Shown: positions 18,777 to 27,109 of the stretch, piece after piece | Position numbering within the stretch: position 1 is the stretch's first letter | Layout of the letters: each line of letters opens with the position of its first letter | NCBI GenBank assembly: GCA_026537415.1 | Contig: JAFNMF010000001.1 | Coordinates: 610-64,609 of the forward strand | Direction of reading: 5' to 3' | DNA: 64,000 nt | Source of the DNA: Acetobacteraceae bacterium B3987 | GTDB taxonomy: Bacteria > Pseudomonadota > Alphaproteobacteria > Acetobacterales > Acetobacteraceae | Program-made: the position numbers and the translations under genes | The notes under the pieces: model-generated | Database searches by the model: none | Seen by the model: the letters and a program-made list of their open reading frames with translations, nothing else | Told to the model about the DNA's origin: nothing

Positions 18777-21380
18777 ATGAAGAAGCTGGCAGCAATCCTG
18801 ATCGGACTGATAGTGGTGCTAACGGGCATAAGCCTTGCTCCGCAGTTTTTGATAGACCAGAACAGGTTGCGTCAGAGCGTCACGGAGGTATTTCAGCGTC
18901 AGACAGGTCTGGAGCTGAAAATGGGGGAAACCTCCTTCCAGCTTCTGCCTTGGCCGTCCTTTCAGGCGACCAATGTGGTGCTGACACGTCCCGGCTGCAC
19001 GCCTTTTGTGGCGGCTCGCTCTGTCCATGCTGATATGTCCCTTCTGGCCATCTTGAACCGGGAGATTTCCTTTCAGGAATTCACGGTGAAGGGGGCGGGT
19101 ATCATGCTCCATCGGGCCAGTGAGAAAGAGTGTTCTACATGGCTGCCTATAATCTCGCAGGATAAAGCAGCCGTCACTCTGCCGGGTCATGATGGCAGGG
19201 TCAGTCCCCGCTGGAAGGTTAGCTTCGGAGGGCTGCACCTGACCAACGCAGAACTTTCATGGCAGGATGATTTGTCCGATGGCCATGTTCCTGCGGGGGG
19301 GCATCTCCATATCAATAGTCTGGAGCTGGCAGGGATGCGCAGTGCCAGCCCGTGGGTGGACCTGCAAGGCACGCACGATCATACGCCCTTTACGTTGCGG
19401 GGGCGGGTTGGGCCGCTCAGTCGATTGGTGTCTGCCACGGCGGAGCAGAAAGACCCGTGGGCCTTCAGTCTAGGCATGACGCTGGGAGAGGGCGAGCATC
19501 AGGATCATGCTACGCTGGATGGCGTCATGCGGGATGCTCACCATCTGCAAGGTGTAAACTTTACCCTGTCAGGGAAATGGTCGTCCCTACAGGGTATGAG
19601 GCATCTTTTCCCTCATGCGCTTCCAGCGGACCTTGGACAGCTGGAAGGCACAATCCGTTTCCATAGCGATGATGAGGTACATTCCGCAGCCGCCACAAAC
19701 GGGGCCGACATGGCTTTGACGGACGCTCTGCTCCATCTGCCGGGCCGGCTGGTGCCGGACCAGATTCATGTCCATCTGGGGAGTGTTAATCTCCCTGCCG
19801 GAGCATGGCATATCGCAGCTCCTCTCCAGCTGAGCGATATTCAGATTGACGCAGACAGTGCGCAGGCTCCGCTTGTTCTACAGGGGCAAGCAGCTTGGGG
19901 CCGTTATGCGTGGCTCTTTCATGGGGAGGCAGAGAGCCTTCAGCGGGCACGTGTTGCTGCTTTTGGTCAGGAACCAGCTTCCGTTGGGCTGAAACTGAGC
20001 GTGCAGGGGCAGGATAGAACCTTATCCAGCCTGTTCAATCGCAATGATGCCGCTAAGACGGATGCCAGACAGGATCATGTCTCCTTCGACCTTCAGGGGC
20101 AGGTCGGTCAACAGGGGAGTACGTTGTCTTTTGTCGGTCAGGCGGCGTTGCTTCAGTTGCCCGATATTAAAGGGGTGTCTGGCCTGCTGGTACATGATGG
20201 CCATGTGAAGGGTCAGCTTGTCATGGGGGCGGTGAAGGATGCTGGTCTGTCATCCCTGTCTGTTCAGGATGTGGAGTTTGAGAGTCAGGAACTTGGCGGC
20301 ACCGTATCAGCCGATCTCCCTGTTCAGCCGGGAGCCAGTTTGACGGGGAAATTGCATCTGACCCATATGGATGGAGATCGTTTTACATACGCTCCTATCA
20401 TGATGCCCATCGCAACAGCTTCGCCGTCCGCTTCTTCTTTGTCAGAGGATAAGTCGCAGACAGTACAGACGGCTGGGGCTGTTTCTGCCGACAGGAAGGC
20501 TTCTGAGGGTCTTTTGGCCCAATGGTTCGGTGGGGTGGCAACCAGACCATTCGATATTGATGTGATGGCAGATCAGCTTCATGTGGTGGGCATTGCCTAT
20601 CAGGATGTGCATCTGCATCTTCTGGGTCTGGAAGGGCGGCTGAGCCTGTCCGTTCTGGGAGGTAGCGTGCAGGATGTACCTCTTTCCGGGGAGATTGTGC
20701 TTGATGGGTCTCATGACCCCGTACGAATGGGTATGAAGGCTAATCCGTTCATTCTGCCTGCGGGCTGGGTGCAGGCTCTGCTCGGGCAGGATGTGATGTT
20801 TGAGGGGCCTGTGCAGCTGGATGGTGCGATTGGCACGGAAGGAGCGCAGTCTGCGGCCCTGCGGCAGGGGCTGGAAGGCCAGATGGGCTTCTCACTCGTG
20901 GATGGTCGTGTTCATCGGGAAGTGCTGGCACCTCTGGCAGGGCCTGCGGCCAGCCTGCTGAAGCTAGGGTCTGGCACGATGGGGCTGCGTTGCTTTGCCG
21001 GGACTGTGAAGTTTGACCACGGGCAGGCGCATTTCAATGATATGGCCTTGGAAGTGAAGCATCTCTCCGTCATCGGGCAGGGCATGATGAAGCTGGATGA
21101 TATGAGTTATACGCTTCAGCTTATGCCGCACGTCACCCTTGTGGGAGCGGACTTCTCCACCCCGTTGGCCCTTTCAGGGCAGAATGGAGCCTTCCATATC
21201 GGGACACAGGGGAAGGAGCAGGCAGAGCTGAACACGACGAGCTTTGGTAGTGATGCCTGTGCCTATGCTGTTCAGCAGGCCCGTGATGGGCAGAAGGGGC
21301 TGACCCTGCCTGCACGGGATGAGAGCCATTCCAGTGGGGCAGGTGGGATTCTGCGTGCTCTTGGTCTTGGCGGTAATTGA
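18777..21380 (+). CDS. AsmA family protein
   Basis: An 867-residue envelope protein: N-terminal membrane helix (residues 4-25), an AsmA opening block (RQSVTEVFQRQTGLELKMG followed by PWPSFQATNVVL), a long beta-rich periplasmic region, and a C-terminal AsmA domain (GTMGLRCFAGTVKFDHGQ). AsmA proteins influence outer-membrane lipid and protein assembly. It lies 58 bp after the pseudouridine synthase and 24 bp before the ATP12 chaperone, so an operon is likely. Confidence 0.85.
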   Translation: MKKLAAILIGLIVVLTGISLAPQFLIDQNRLRQSVTEVFQRQTGLELKMGETSFQLLPWPSFQATNVVLTRPGCTPFVAARSVHADMSLLAILNREISFQEFTVKGAGIMLHRASEKECSTWLPIISQDKAAVTLPGHDGRVSPRWKVSFGGLHLTNAELSWQDDLSDGHVPAGGHLHINSLELAGMRSASPWVDLQGTHDHTPFTLRGRVGPLSRLVSATAEQKDPWAFSLGMTLGEGEHQDHATLDGVMRDAHHLQGVNFTLSGKWSSLQGMRHLFPHALPADLGQLEGTIRFHSDDEVHSAAATNGADMALTDALLHLPGRLVPDQIHVHLGSVNLPAGAWHIAAPLQLSDIQIDADSAQAPLVLQGQAAWGRYAWLFHGEAESLQRARVAAFGQEPASVGLKLSVQGQDRTLSSLFNRNDAAKTDARQDHVSFDLQGQVGQQGSTLSFVGQAALLQLPDIKGVSGLLVHDGHVKGQLVMGAVKDAGLSSLSVQDVEFESQELGGTVSADLPVQPGASLTGKLHLTHMDGDRFTYAPIMMPIATASPSASSLSEDKSQTVQTAGAVSADRKASEGLLAQWFGGVATRPFDIDVMADQLHVVGIAYQDVHLHLLGLEGRLSLSVLGGSVQDVPLSGEIVLDGSHDPVRMGMKANPFILPAGWVQALLGQDVMFEGPVQLDGAIGTEGAQSAALRQGLEGQMGFSLVDGRVHREVLAPLAGPAASLLKLGSGTMGLRCFAGTVKFDHGQAHFNDMALEVKHLSVIGQGMMKLDDMSYTLQLMPHVTLVGADFSTPLALSGQNGAFHIGTQGKEQAELNTTSFGSDACAYAVQQARDGQKGLTLPARDESHSSGAGGILRALGLGGN

Positions 21381-21404
21381 ACAGAGAAAAGAAAGGGCGG
21401 CGTC

Positions 21405-22118
21405 ATGGCGCAGTTCCATAAGCGGTTCTGGAAACAGGTAACAGTGGGGCCGGTTGGTGAAGACGGTCAGCAGGGGCCGTTGTTGGATGGTCGCCCTGTC
21501 AAGCTGCCCGCTGGGGGGCTTCTGGCTGTTTCATCATCCGTTCTGGCGCAGGCCCTTGCGGAAGAATGGAAGCAGATTGCCGTAGGTGCGCAATTTACCC
21601 CCGACGATTTGGCCCTGACCCGCATTGCGGGCAGTTATATCGAGCGTATTTTGCCCGATCGTGCAGCTATGGAAGCCGCCCTTCACGCTTATGGTATTGA
21701 TGATAATCTTTGCTATCAGAGTGCCGCACAGGATGAGGGCGTAGTAGCCCGTATCCGGGCATGGGCCGCAGAGCAGGGGTTGCACCCTGCCATGACGGCT
21801 GGCCTCATGCCCCTGAAGCAGCCGGAAGCCTATGCAGAGGCCCTGAAGCAGTATCTTTCAACATTGGAGCCGGTCACTCTGGCCGCTCTGGGTGTGATGG
21901 TGCCGATTACGGGAAGCCTGCTTCTGCCGCTGGCTCTGGTGCATGATGTTGTCAGTTTTGATGAAGCCGTGCATCTGGCCCATGCCGATGAATATCGCCA
22001 GCTTGAGAAATGGGGCCATGATAAAGAGATGGCCACATTGCTTGAGAAGCGAAATACGGACATTGCCGATGCACTCCGCTTTCTTCATCTGGCGCAGGGC
22101 AGGGCGCTGAATAGCTGA
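21405..22118 (+). CDS. ATP12 family F1-ATPase assembly chaperone
   Basis: A 237-residue protein of the ATP12 family, which binds the F1 alpha subunit during ATP synthase assembly in mitochondria and alphaproteobacteria. Landmarks are the N-terminal KRFWKQVTVGP, LLDGRPVKLPAG, the EEWKQIAVGAQFTPDDLALTR block near residues 50-70, and a C-terminal acidic/basic helix. Taxonomic restriction of this family to alphaproteobacteria and eukaryotes supports the organism call. Confidence 0.9.
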   Translation: MAQFHKRFWKQVTVGPVGEDGQQGPLLDGRPVKLPAGGLLAVSSSVLAQALAEEWKQIAVGAQFTPDDLALTRIAGSYIERILPDRAAMEAALHAYGIDDNLCYQSAAQDEGVVARIRAWAAEQGLHPAMTAGLMPLKQPEAYAEALKQYLSTLEPVTLAALGVMVPITGSLLLPLALVHDVVSFDEAVHLAHADEYRQLEKWGHDKEMATLLEKRNTDIADALRFLHLAQGRALNS

Positions 22119-22124
22119 GAACGG

Positions 22125-22160
22125 AAAAGCCCTTCCGGTGCAGAACTGGAAGGGCTTTTT
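22125..22160. terminator. Bidirectional terminator between the ATP12 gene and ispDF
   Basis: AAAAGCCCTTCC at 22125-22136 pairs perfectly with GGAAGGGCTTTT at 22148-22159, followed by more T. The A and T flanks let it serve both convergent genes (ends at 22118 and 22189). Confidence 0.92.
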
Positions 22161-22188
22161 TCTGGTGGTCTGTCAGGAATGGAGCGAT

Positions 22189-23412
22189 TTACTCGCCGCT
22201 ATCAGGCACCATGATGCTGACGGCAGCCGTGGCGGCGATGCCTTCTTCCCGGCCCGTGAAGCCCAGACGCTCGGAGGTCGTGGCCTTGACGGAAATGCGG
22301 CTGGGATTGACCTTCAGTAGCTCGGCAAGACGGGCGCACATAGCCTTGGCGTGCGGGCCAATCTTTGGGCGTTCGCAGATGATGGTCAGGTCGGCATTGA
22401 CCAGCATCCCCCCCTTGGAGCGGATAAGCTCCCCAGCATGGATGAGGAAGCGGGCGGAATCCATGTCACGCCATTTTTCATCAGTGGGGGGAAAGTGGCG
22501 GCCAATATCGCCTTCATTCAGTGCCCCATAGATGGCATCGCAGAGCGTGTGGATGCCCACATCCGCATCGGAATGACCAGCCAGACCCTTTTCATGCGGA
22601 ATCTCGATCCCGCAGAGGATGAGCTTGCGTCCTTCCGCAAAGGCGTGAACATCATAGCCCAGACCGACACGGGGTAGGAGAACAGGGGCCTGTGAAGGCT
22701 GTTTCTGCTGGTCCTCAATTACACGTTCAAGCCGCATCAGATCCTCCGTAACGGTCAGTTTGATATTGTCTTCCGAACCCATGACGATGGCCACCTTGTG
22801 GCCTTCTGCTTCCAGCAGGCCCGCATCATCAGTTAGGGCGGTGCGGTGGCGGTCATGCAGGTCCCGCAGCAGGGGGAAGGAAAAGCCCTGCGGGGTCTGT
22901 GCCCGCCAGAGGCCGTCCCGTGAGATGGTCCCGGTAATGACGCCATTTTCCACCTTTTTCAGCGTGTCACTGACAGGTAGGGCGGGGATGACACCGTCAT
23001 GTGTTTCTAGTGCCTCCAGCGTGCGGGTGATGACGGCAGCCGGTATGCAGGGGCGGGCACCATCATGCACAAGGACGATATCTGGCGGTTCGGGCAGTTT
23101 TGCCAGTGCCTCCAGCCCGGCCCGCACGCTGTCATGCCGTTCTGCCCCCCCTTCGACCGGCGGGAGAACATCCAGCCCTGCCAGAGCCTCGGGCAGTAGT
23201 GGATCACTGCCAACAGGCTGGAGAACATCCACATGCGGCAGCAGAGCCAGAGCGGCGTGCCGGATGACAGGCTGCCCCGCCAGAAGATGAAACTGCTTGC
23301 TGATGCTGGCCTGTTCCTGCGTGGCACCAGCGGAGAAGCGTCGCCCACGCCCCGCCGCCAGAAGAAGGGCGGCAATGCGTCTGCGTTTTGGGCGGGCGTG
23401 AGGGGCGTTCAA
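22189..23412 (-). CDS. ispDF: Bifunctional 2-C-methyl-D-erythritol 4-phosphate cytidylyltransferase / MECDP synthase
   Basis: Carries out two steps of the MEP isoprenoid pathway. The 407-residue fusion has IspD in about residues 1-235 (LAAGRGRRF nucleotide loop, VHDGARPCIP) and IspF in about 245-405 (GYDVHAF metal site, GHSDADVGIHTLCDAI, GDIGRHFPPTD). The start appears to be TTG at 23412: no ATG or GTG fits before the IspD nucleotide loop, and AAGGA lies about 10 nt upstream. apaG ends 27 bp upstream. Fused IspDF is common in alphaproteobacteria. Confidence 0.94.
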   Translation of the reverse strand: MNAPHARPKRRRIAALLLAAGRGRRFSAGATQEQASISKQFHLLAGQPVIRHAALALLPHVDVLQPVGSDPLLPEALAGLDVLPPVEGGAERHDSVRAGLEALAKLPEPPDIVLVHDGARPCIPAAVITRTLEALETHDGVIPALPVSDTLKKVENGVITGTISRDGLWRAQTPQGFSFPLLRDLHDRHRTALTDDAGLLEAEGHKVAIVMGSEDNIKLTVTEDLMRLERVIEDQQKQPSQAPVLLPRVGLGYDVHAFAEGRKLILCGIEIPHEKGLAGHSDADVGIHTLCDAIYGALNEGDIGRHFPPTDEKWRDMDSARFLIHAGELIRSKGGMLVNADLTIICERPKIGPHAKAMCARLAELLKVNPSRISVKATTSERLGFTGREEGIAATAAVSIMVPDSGE

Positions 23413-23439
23413 GATGGTCAGTCCTTCTTTACGGGGTCG

Positions 23440-23916
23440 TCAGTGAGTCATGCCCATATGGTGGGGGCTGTCCAGACTGAAAACAGGTACGGTGACATCA
23501 AAACGGTGACCACTGGCCGGTGTGATCATGTGATAGAGCCCTTCCATGAAGCCGCTCGGTGTTTTGAGTTCAGCCCCGGACGTATATTGGTAGCTGCTAT
23601 CTGGCGCAATGATGGGCTGCTCACCTACCACGCCCTCGCCATGAACCTTTTCCTGCCCGCCACGCTCATCGGTAATGGTCCAGCTACGGGAGAGAAGCTG
23701 GATGCTTTCCTTGCTCCTGTTCTCGATCAGCACATGATAGAGCCAGACATAACGGTGTTCTTCTGGGTCAGAATGTTCATCAACCCAGAAGGGGCGGACA
23801 TTGACAGTGACGTCCCCAGTCCGGGCCGTGAAGGCAGGCAGGGCCGTTATGGGTTCCATCTCAAGGGTTTCCGTCTCGACCATGGGGTCTTCCGGAGGGG
23901 GGGAATTATCGGACAT
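23440..23916 (-). CDS. apaG: ApaG domain protein
   Basis: A 158-residue protein with a single ApaG domain (fibronectin-III-like fold). The core reads HRYVWLYHVLIENRS near residues 53-67, LLSRSWTITD near 74-83, and GEQPIIAPDSSYQYTSG near 97-113, all ApaG hallmarks. ApaG is linked to cobalt/magnesium efflux and diadenosine tetraphosphate phenotypes, but its molecular function is unclear. The N-terminal ~25 acidic residues are an extension relative to E. coli ApaG. It lies 27 bp upstream of ispDF on the same strand. Confidence 0.9.
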   Translation of the reverse strand: MSDNSPPPEDPMVETETLEMEPITALPAFTARTGDVTVNVRPFWVDEHSDPEEHRYVWLYHVLIENRSKESIQLLSRSWTITDERGGQEKVHGEGVVGEQPIIAPDSSYQYTSGAELKTPSGFMEGLYHMITPASGHRFDVTVPVFSLDSPHHMGMTH

Positions 23917-24024
23917 GGTCCTTACTTAGAATCATTATGGCGGTTTGTCAGGTCATTCCGTCAGGGCTGAGGGATTTTCCCTTATTGGTATTCAGGAAGT
24001 CTGTAACCTGTCTGGCCTGTCGTG

Positions 24025-24071
24025 GTGCAGCCCGTAACGCTCTTTCAAGGGAGAGGTATGACGGGCTGCAC
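24025..24071. repeat. Perfect 11-bp inverted repeat downstream of metZ
   Basis: GTGCAGCCCGT (24025-24035) is the exact reverse complement of ACGGGCTGCAC (24061-24071), separated by 25 nt that contain a weaker inner CTCT/AGAG pairing. It begins 10 bp beyond the metZ stop. There is no T-run on either strand, so it may be an mRNA 3'-end stabiliser or a weak terminator. Confidence 0.6.
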
Positions 24072-24080
24072 GAACAGGGT

Positions 24081-25295
24081 TTATTTGCCTGCCTTCAGGG
24101 CGGCTTCGGCACCACGGCGCAGGTCTTCGATCAGGTCTTCCGCATCTTCCAGCCCGACCGAGAAACGGATGGACCCATCCGTAATCCCCAGAGCGGCACG
24201 CTGTTCCTGCGTCAGCTTGCGGTGGGTTGTGGTAGCTGGGTGGGTGGCAAGGCTGCGGGCATCCCCCAGATTGTTGGAAATGGCAATGAGGCGGAAGGCG
24301 TTGAGGCAGGCGAAGGCTCCTTCTCGACCATTAGCCACGCTGAAGGCCACCAATGTGCCCCCATTGCTCATCTGTTTCCGGGCGAGGTCAGCGTGTGGAT
24401 GGTCCTTGCGGCCGGGATAGCGAACAGACGTGACACCGGGCAGCTCGCTTAGGGCATCAGCAACACGAGCGGCGTTGCGGGCCATAGCATCCACACGCAG
24501 GCGCAGTGTTTCCAGCCCTTTGGAGAGAACCCACGCATTGAAGGGGGAGAGCGTATTACCTGTATTACGGACGAAAGGCTGAAGTGTCTCAGTAATCCAT
24601 TTTTTGCTGCCCAGAATGGCCCCACCCATCACACGGCCCTGACCATCAATATGTTTGGTACAGGAGTAGATGACGACATCTGCCCCGAGTTCTAGCGGTT
24701 TCTGGCCGACAGGGGTGGCAAAGACGTTATCCACCATGAAGACAGCCCCCGCTTTATGGGCGAGGTCGGCAATATGGCGGATATCCAGAACATCCAGCAT
24801 CGGGTTGGAGGGGGTCTCAATCAACACGGCCTGCGTGGGTTTGGAGAGAGCTTCTTCCCATGCCTTGGGGTCTGTACCATCCAGCATGACAGTCTCGATC
24901 CCGTAGCCGGGGAGCAGCGAGTCTAGAAGCCAGTGCGTGGAACCGAACAGGGCACTGCTGGCCACGACGCGGTCACCAGCTTTTAGCTGGGCCAGCAGGG
25001 CGCAGGAGACAGCACCCATGCCGGTGGATGTTGTCTGGCAGGCTTCAGCCCCTTCCAGTAGGGCCAGACGGTCCTGAAGGGCATCAACTGTCGGATTGCC
25101 GTAACGGGAATATTGGAGATGCTGAATCGTACCTTCAAAAGTGGCATCGGCCTGTTCCGCACTATCATAGACAAAGCCGGATGTCGGGAAGATGGCGTCT
25201 GATGTTTCGCCATGTTCGGTACGGTTACGGGTATCATGCAGCAGACGTGTGTCGGTGCGGCAGGAGGCAAGGAAGGATGGGTCGGTAGAGGGCAT
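24081..25295 (-). CDS. metZ: O-succinylhomoserine sulfhydrylase
   Basis: PLP enzyme of the Cys/Met metabolism family that makes homocysteine directly from O-succinylhomoserine and sulfide. The 404-residue protein shows the family blocks SRYGNPTVDALQDRLALLEG, ETPSNPMLDVLDI, and the PLP-lysine motif SCTKHIDGQGRVMGG near residue 210. The MetZ label rather than cystathionine synthase/lyase rests on overall likeness and the upstream riboswitch. ATG 25295 has a strong GGAGGA site. A promoter and SAM-II-like aptamer precede it. Confidence 0.92.
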   Translation of the reverse strand: MPSTDPSFLASCRTDTRLLHDTRNRTEHGETSDAIFPTSGFVYDSAEQADATFEGTIQHLQYSRYGNPTVDALQDRLALLEGAEACQTTSTGMGAVSCALLAQLKAGDRVVASSALFGSTHWLLDSLLPGYGIETVMLDGTDPKAWEEALSKPTQAVLIETPSNPMLDVLDIRHIADLAHKAGAVFMVDNVFATPVGQKPLELGADVVIYSCTKHIDGQGRVMGGAILGSKKWITETLQPFVRNTGNTLSPFNAWVLSKGLETLRLRVDAMARNAARVADALSELPGVTSVRYPGRKDHPHADLARKQMSNGGTLVAFSVANGREGAFACLNAFRLIAISNNLGDARSLATHPATTTHRKLTQEQRAALGITDGSIRFSVGLEDAEDLIEDLRRGAEAALKAGK

Positions 25296-25315
25296 GGGTT
25301 CCTCCAGCTTGAAGA

Positions 25316-25339
25316 GGCAGGGCCACAAGGCGACCTGCC
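25316..25339 (-). other. Stem-loop between the metZ aptamer and its ribosome binding site
   Basis: GGCAGG (25316-25321) pairs with CCTGCC (25334-25339), with an inner GCC/GGC pair around a 4-nt loop. It lies 20-40 nt before the metZ start codon and lacks a T-run, so it could be part of the expression platform of the riboswitch acting on translation. Confidence 0.45.
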
Positions 25340-25386
25340 CGATTAGGATGGAGGCCGTATGAAGTCCTGATTCTACGGAAGAGAAA

Positions 25387-25449
25387 CAGGGCCTCTTTAG
25401 CGCATGTTTTTTTACCTCGCCGCAAGCCGGCCTATCAAATCACGAGGGT
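25387..25449 (-). promoter_or_regulatory. SAM-II-like riboswitch aptamer in the metZ leader
   Basis: Read on the minus strand, a P1 stem CCTCG (25447-25443) / CGAGG (25419-25415) encloses a loop starting TGATTTGAT and containing TTGCG, and is followed by an A-rich linker and the diagnostic GCTAAAGAGG (25401-25392 region). These match the SAM-II (metA) class: UGAUUU in L1, A-rich L3, GCUAAA(A)AGG at the 3' side. GGCC in the loop can pair with GGCC after GCTAAA to form the pseudoknot. SAM-II elements are known upstream of met genes in alphaproteobacteria, so SAM-dependent repression of metZ is expected. Confidence 0.8.
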
Positions 25450-25478
25450 GGCTCACCTCTCGGCAGAGCCACGCCCCG

Positions 25479-25507
25479 ACTATGCGCCCGGGGAGGGGGA
25501 GCGTCAA
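25479..25507 (-). promoter_or_regulatory. Sigma-70-like promoter for metZ
   Basis: On the minus strand, TTGACG (25507-25502) is followed after exactly 17 nt by CATAGT (25484-25479). Transcription would start near 25472, just ahead of the riboswitch at 25449, which supports the assignment. Confidence 0.65.
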
Positions 25508-25550
25508 GGCGAAGCAGCGACGCCATGTTGCAAAACTGTGTAAAAGGGGA

Positions 25551-25579
25551 TTGCATGGCACTCGGCCTGCCAGTATAAG
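25551..25579 (+). promoter_or_regulatory. Sigma-70-like promoter for tRNA-Gly
   Basis: TTGCAT (25551-25556), a 17-nt spacer, then TATAAG (25574-25579). The expected start near 25586 is 6 nt before the mature tRNA 5' end at 25592. Confidence 0.75.
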
Positions 25580-25591
25580 TGCCTCCACAAA

Positions 25592-25665
25592 GCGGATGTA
25601 GTTCAATGGTAGAACGGCAGCTTCCCAAGCTGCATACGGGGGTTCGATTCCCCTCATCCGCTCCA
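25592..25665 (+). tRNA. tRNA-Gly, anticodon CCC
   Basis: A cloverleaf folds cleanly: acceptor GCGGATG (25592-25598) with CATCCGC (25655-25661), D arm GTTC/GAAC, anticodon stem GCAGC/GCTGC with loop TTCCCAA (anticodon CCC, reads GGG), short variable region, and T arm with loop TTCGATT. Discriminator base T at 25662 and a genome-encoded CCA at 25663-25665. Lies divergent from metZ with its own promoter. Confidence 0.95.
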
Positions 25666-25703
25666 AACTTCCCTTAAAAACCGAGCCAGTCCGTTCCCCA
25701 GCC

Positions 25704-27068
25704 TCAGAGGGATGGAGAGGTGGTTCTGTGTCGTGCCAGCAGAAGATAGCTGAGTGTGGAGACGAGCAGGGCTGTCAGCCATGAGATATCCACGCCATGC
25801 AGCCGTGCCAGCAGCGCACCATGATAGAAGGACAGGTTGAGGAAGGGAATTTCTGCCAGAATTCCCAGCCCGTAGCTGAACAGGGCCGGGCCGTTCACAA
25901 GCCCGTAAACGCCGCCATCCCGCTCGAAGAAGGAGGGGACATGATAGTCTCCCTTACGGATGAGGTAGAAATCCGCAAGGTTGATGGCTGTCCACGGGAT
26001 CATGACGGCCATGAGCAGGTCCAGTAGTGCACTGTAGGCCGCATTGAAGGACTTTGCCATGAAGAGGGCCATTGCCGTAGCCGTCAGGATGATGAGCAGC
26101 GTGATGATGAGACGGCTGATTCCGCGTGGCTGCCAGCTGGTGCGGCAGCTATGCAGGAGCGTGATGAGGGACAGTGTGCAGCAGTAAAGGTCCATGGCAT
26201 TGGCAAAGGCGATGGACAGCCCCAGCACGAGGATGATGAGGCCGGCCCACGGTCCTGTCATGTGGGTGATGGCAATGGCGGGAGAGAGGCCTGTGGCGGC
26301 ACTGAGGAACGCCCCAGCCGTCATGGCCAGAAAGGTGCCGCCGACCGTACCGCCATAGCAGGCAAGGAAGATGCGGGGATAGCTGGCCTTTTCATCCGGC
26401 AGATAGCGTGAAGAATCCGAGACGTAAGGAGCCGTGGCGATCTGCCAGAGAACGGCGATGGAAAAGGCCTGCAGAAACCCGGCGAAAGAGCCATGCATGT
26501 CTGCCAGAAAGGCTTGCCCGTGGGGCAGGCTTGCCAGCCCGACAAGGAAGCAGAGCAGTATGACGGCAGTCGTGATGAAAGAAACAGCTGAAGAAAAGAG
26601 TTCAATCGTCCTGTAGCCGATGATGCAGGGGAGCAGGCTGAGAACAGCCATGATGAGAATGGCTGGATGTGCCCCCAGTGCAGGCACGACGCTCCGCAGG
26701 GCATCACCGCCCACCACGCAGTTGGAGGCGACAAAGCTGACATACATGATGACGACCATCAGGATGACCGGCATGGCTCCCCAGGCCCCGAACTGCCCCC
26801 GGCTCTGGATCATCTGCGGGACACCCAGCCGTGGCCCCTGCACGGCATGAAGGGCCATGAAGACGGCACCGATCAGGCTGCCCAGCAGGAAGGCAAGGGC
26901 CGTGAGAGTGAAGGAGATATGGCACTGCAATGGCCCCAGTGCTCCGGTCACGACTGTCAGCAGTGTCATGTTGGTGCTGAACCAGATGGTGAACTGGTCC
27001 CGTGGGCGGCCCCGCCTGTCTGAGGCGGGGATGGGGTGGATGGTGTGCTGTTCAATCGCTGAGAACAT
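25704..27068 (-). CDS. NCS1-family purine/cytosine-type permease
   Basis: A 454-residue polytopic membrane protein of the nucleobase:cation symporter-1 family (CodB-like). It opens DRRGRPRDQFTIWFSTNMT, typical of NCS1, and has around 12 hydrophobic segments, with PRLGVPQMIQSRGQFG after helix 2 and SSRYLPDE near residue 221. NCS1 members import cytosine, purines, hydantoins, thiamine precursors and related nitrogen compounds; the substrate here is unknown. It is the last gene of a minus-strand set, 41 bp after a TonB-dependent receptor and a homocysteine methyltransferase, which suggests the three act on one imported compound. Confidence 0.88.
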   Translation of the reverse strand: MFSAIEQHTIHPIPASDRRGRPRDQFTIWFSTNMTLLTVVTGALGPLQCHISFTLTALAFLLGSLIGAVFMALHAVQGPRLGVPQMIQSRGQFGAWGAMPVILMVVIMYVSFVASNCVVGGDALRSVVPALGAHPAILIMAVLSLLPCIIGYRTIELFSSAVSFITTAVILLCFLVGLASLPHGQAFLADMHGSFAGFLQAFSIAVLWQIATAPYVSDSSRYLPDEKASYPRIFLACYGGTVGGTFLAMTAGAFLSAATGLSPAIAITHMTGPWAGLIILVLGLSIAFANAMDLYCCTLSLITLLHSCRTSWQPRGISRLIITLLIILTATAMALFMAKSFNAAYSALLDLLMAVMIPWTAINLADFYLIRKGDYHVPSFFERDGGVYGLVNGPALFSYGLGILAEIPFLNLSFYHGALLARLHGVDISWLTALLVSTLSYLLLARHRTTSPSL

Positions 27069-27109
27069 TGATGGTCTGCCTTGCCGTGAGCCGTGCCTGT
27101 CGTACCCTG

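Noticed and set aside
25412-25666. 84-codon minus-strand reading frame over the tRNA-Gly gene
   Set aside because: Antisense to a clear tRNA, its promoter and the metZ riboswitch; such frames across tRNA genes are a common false annotation.
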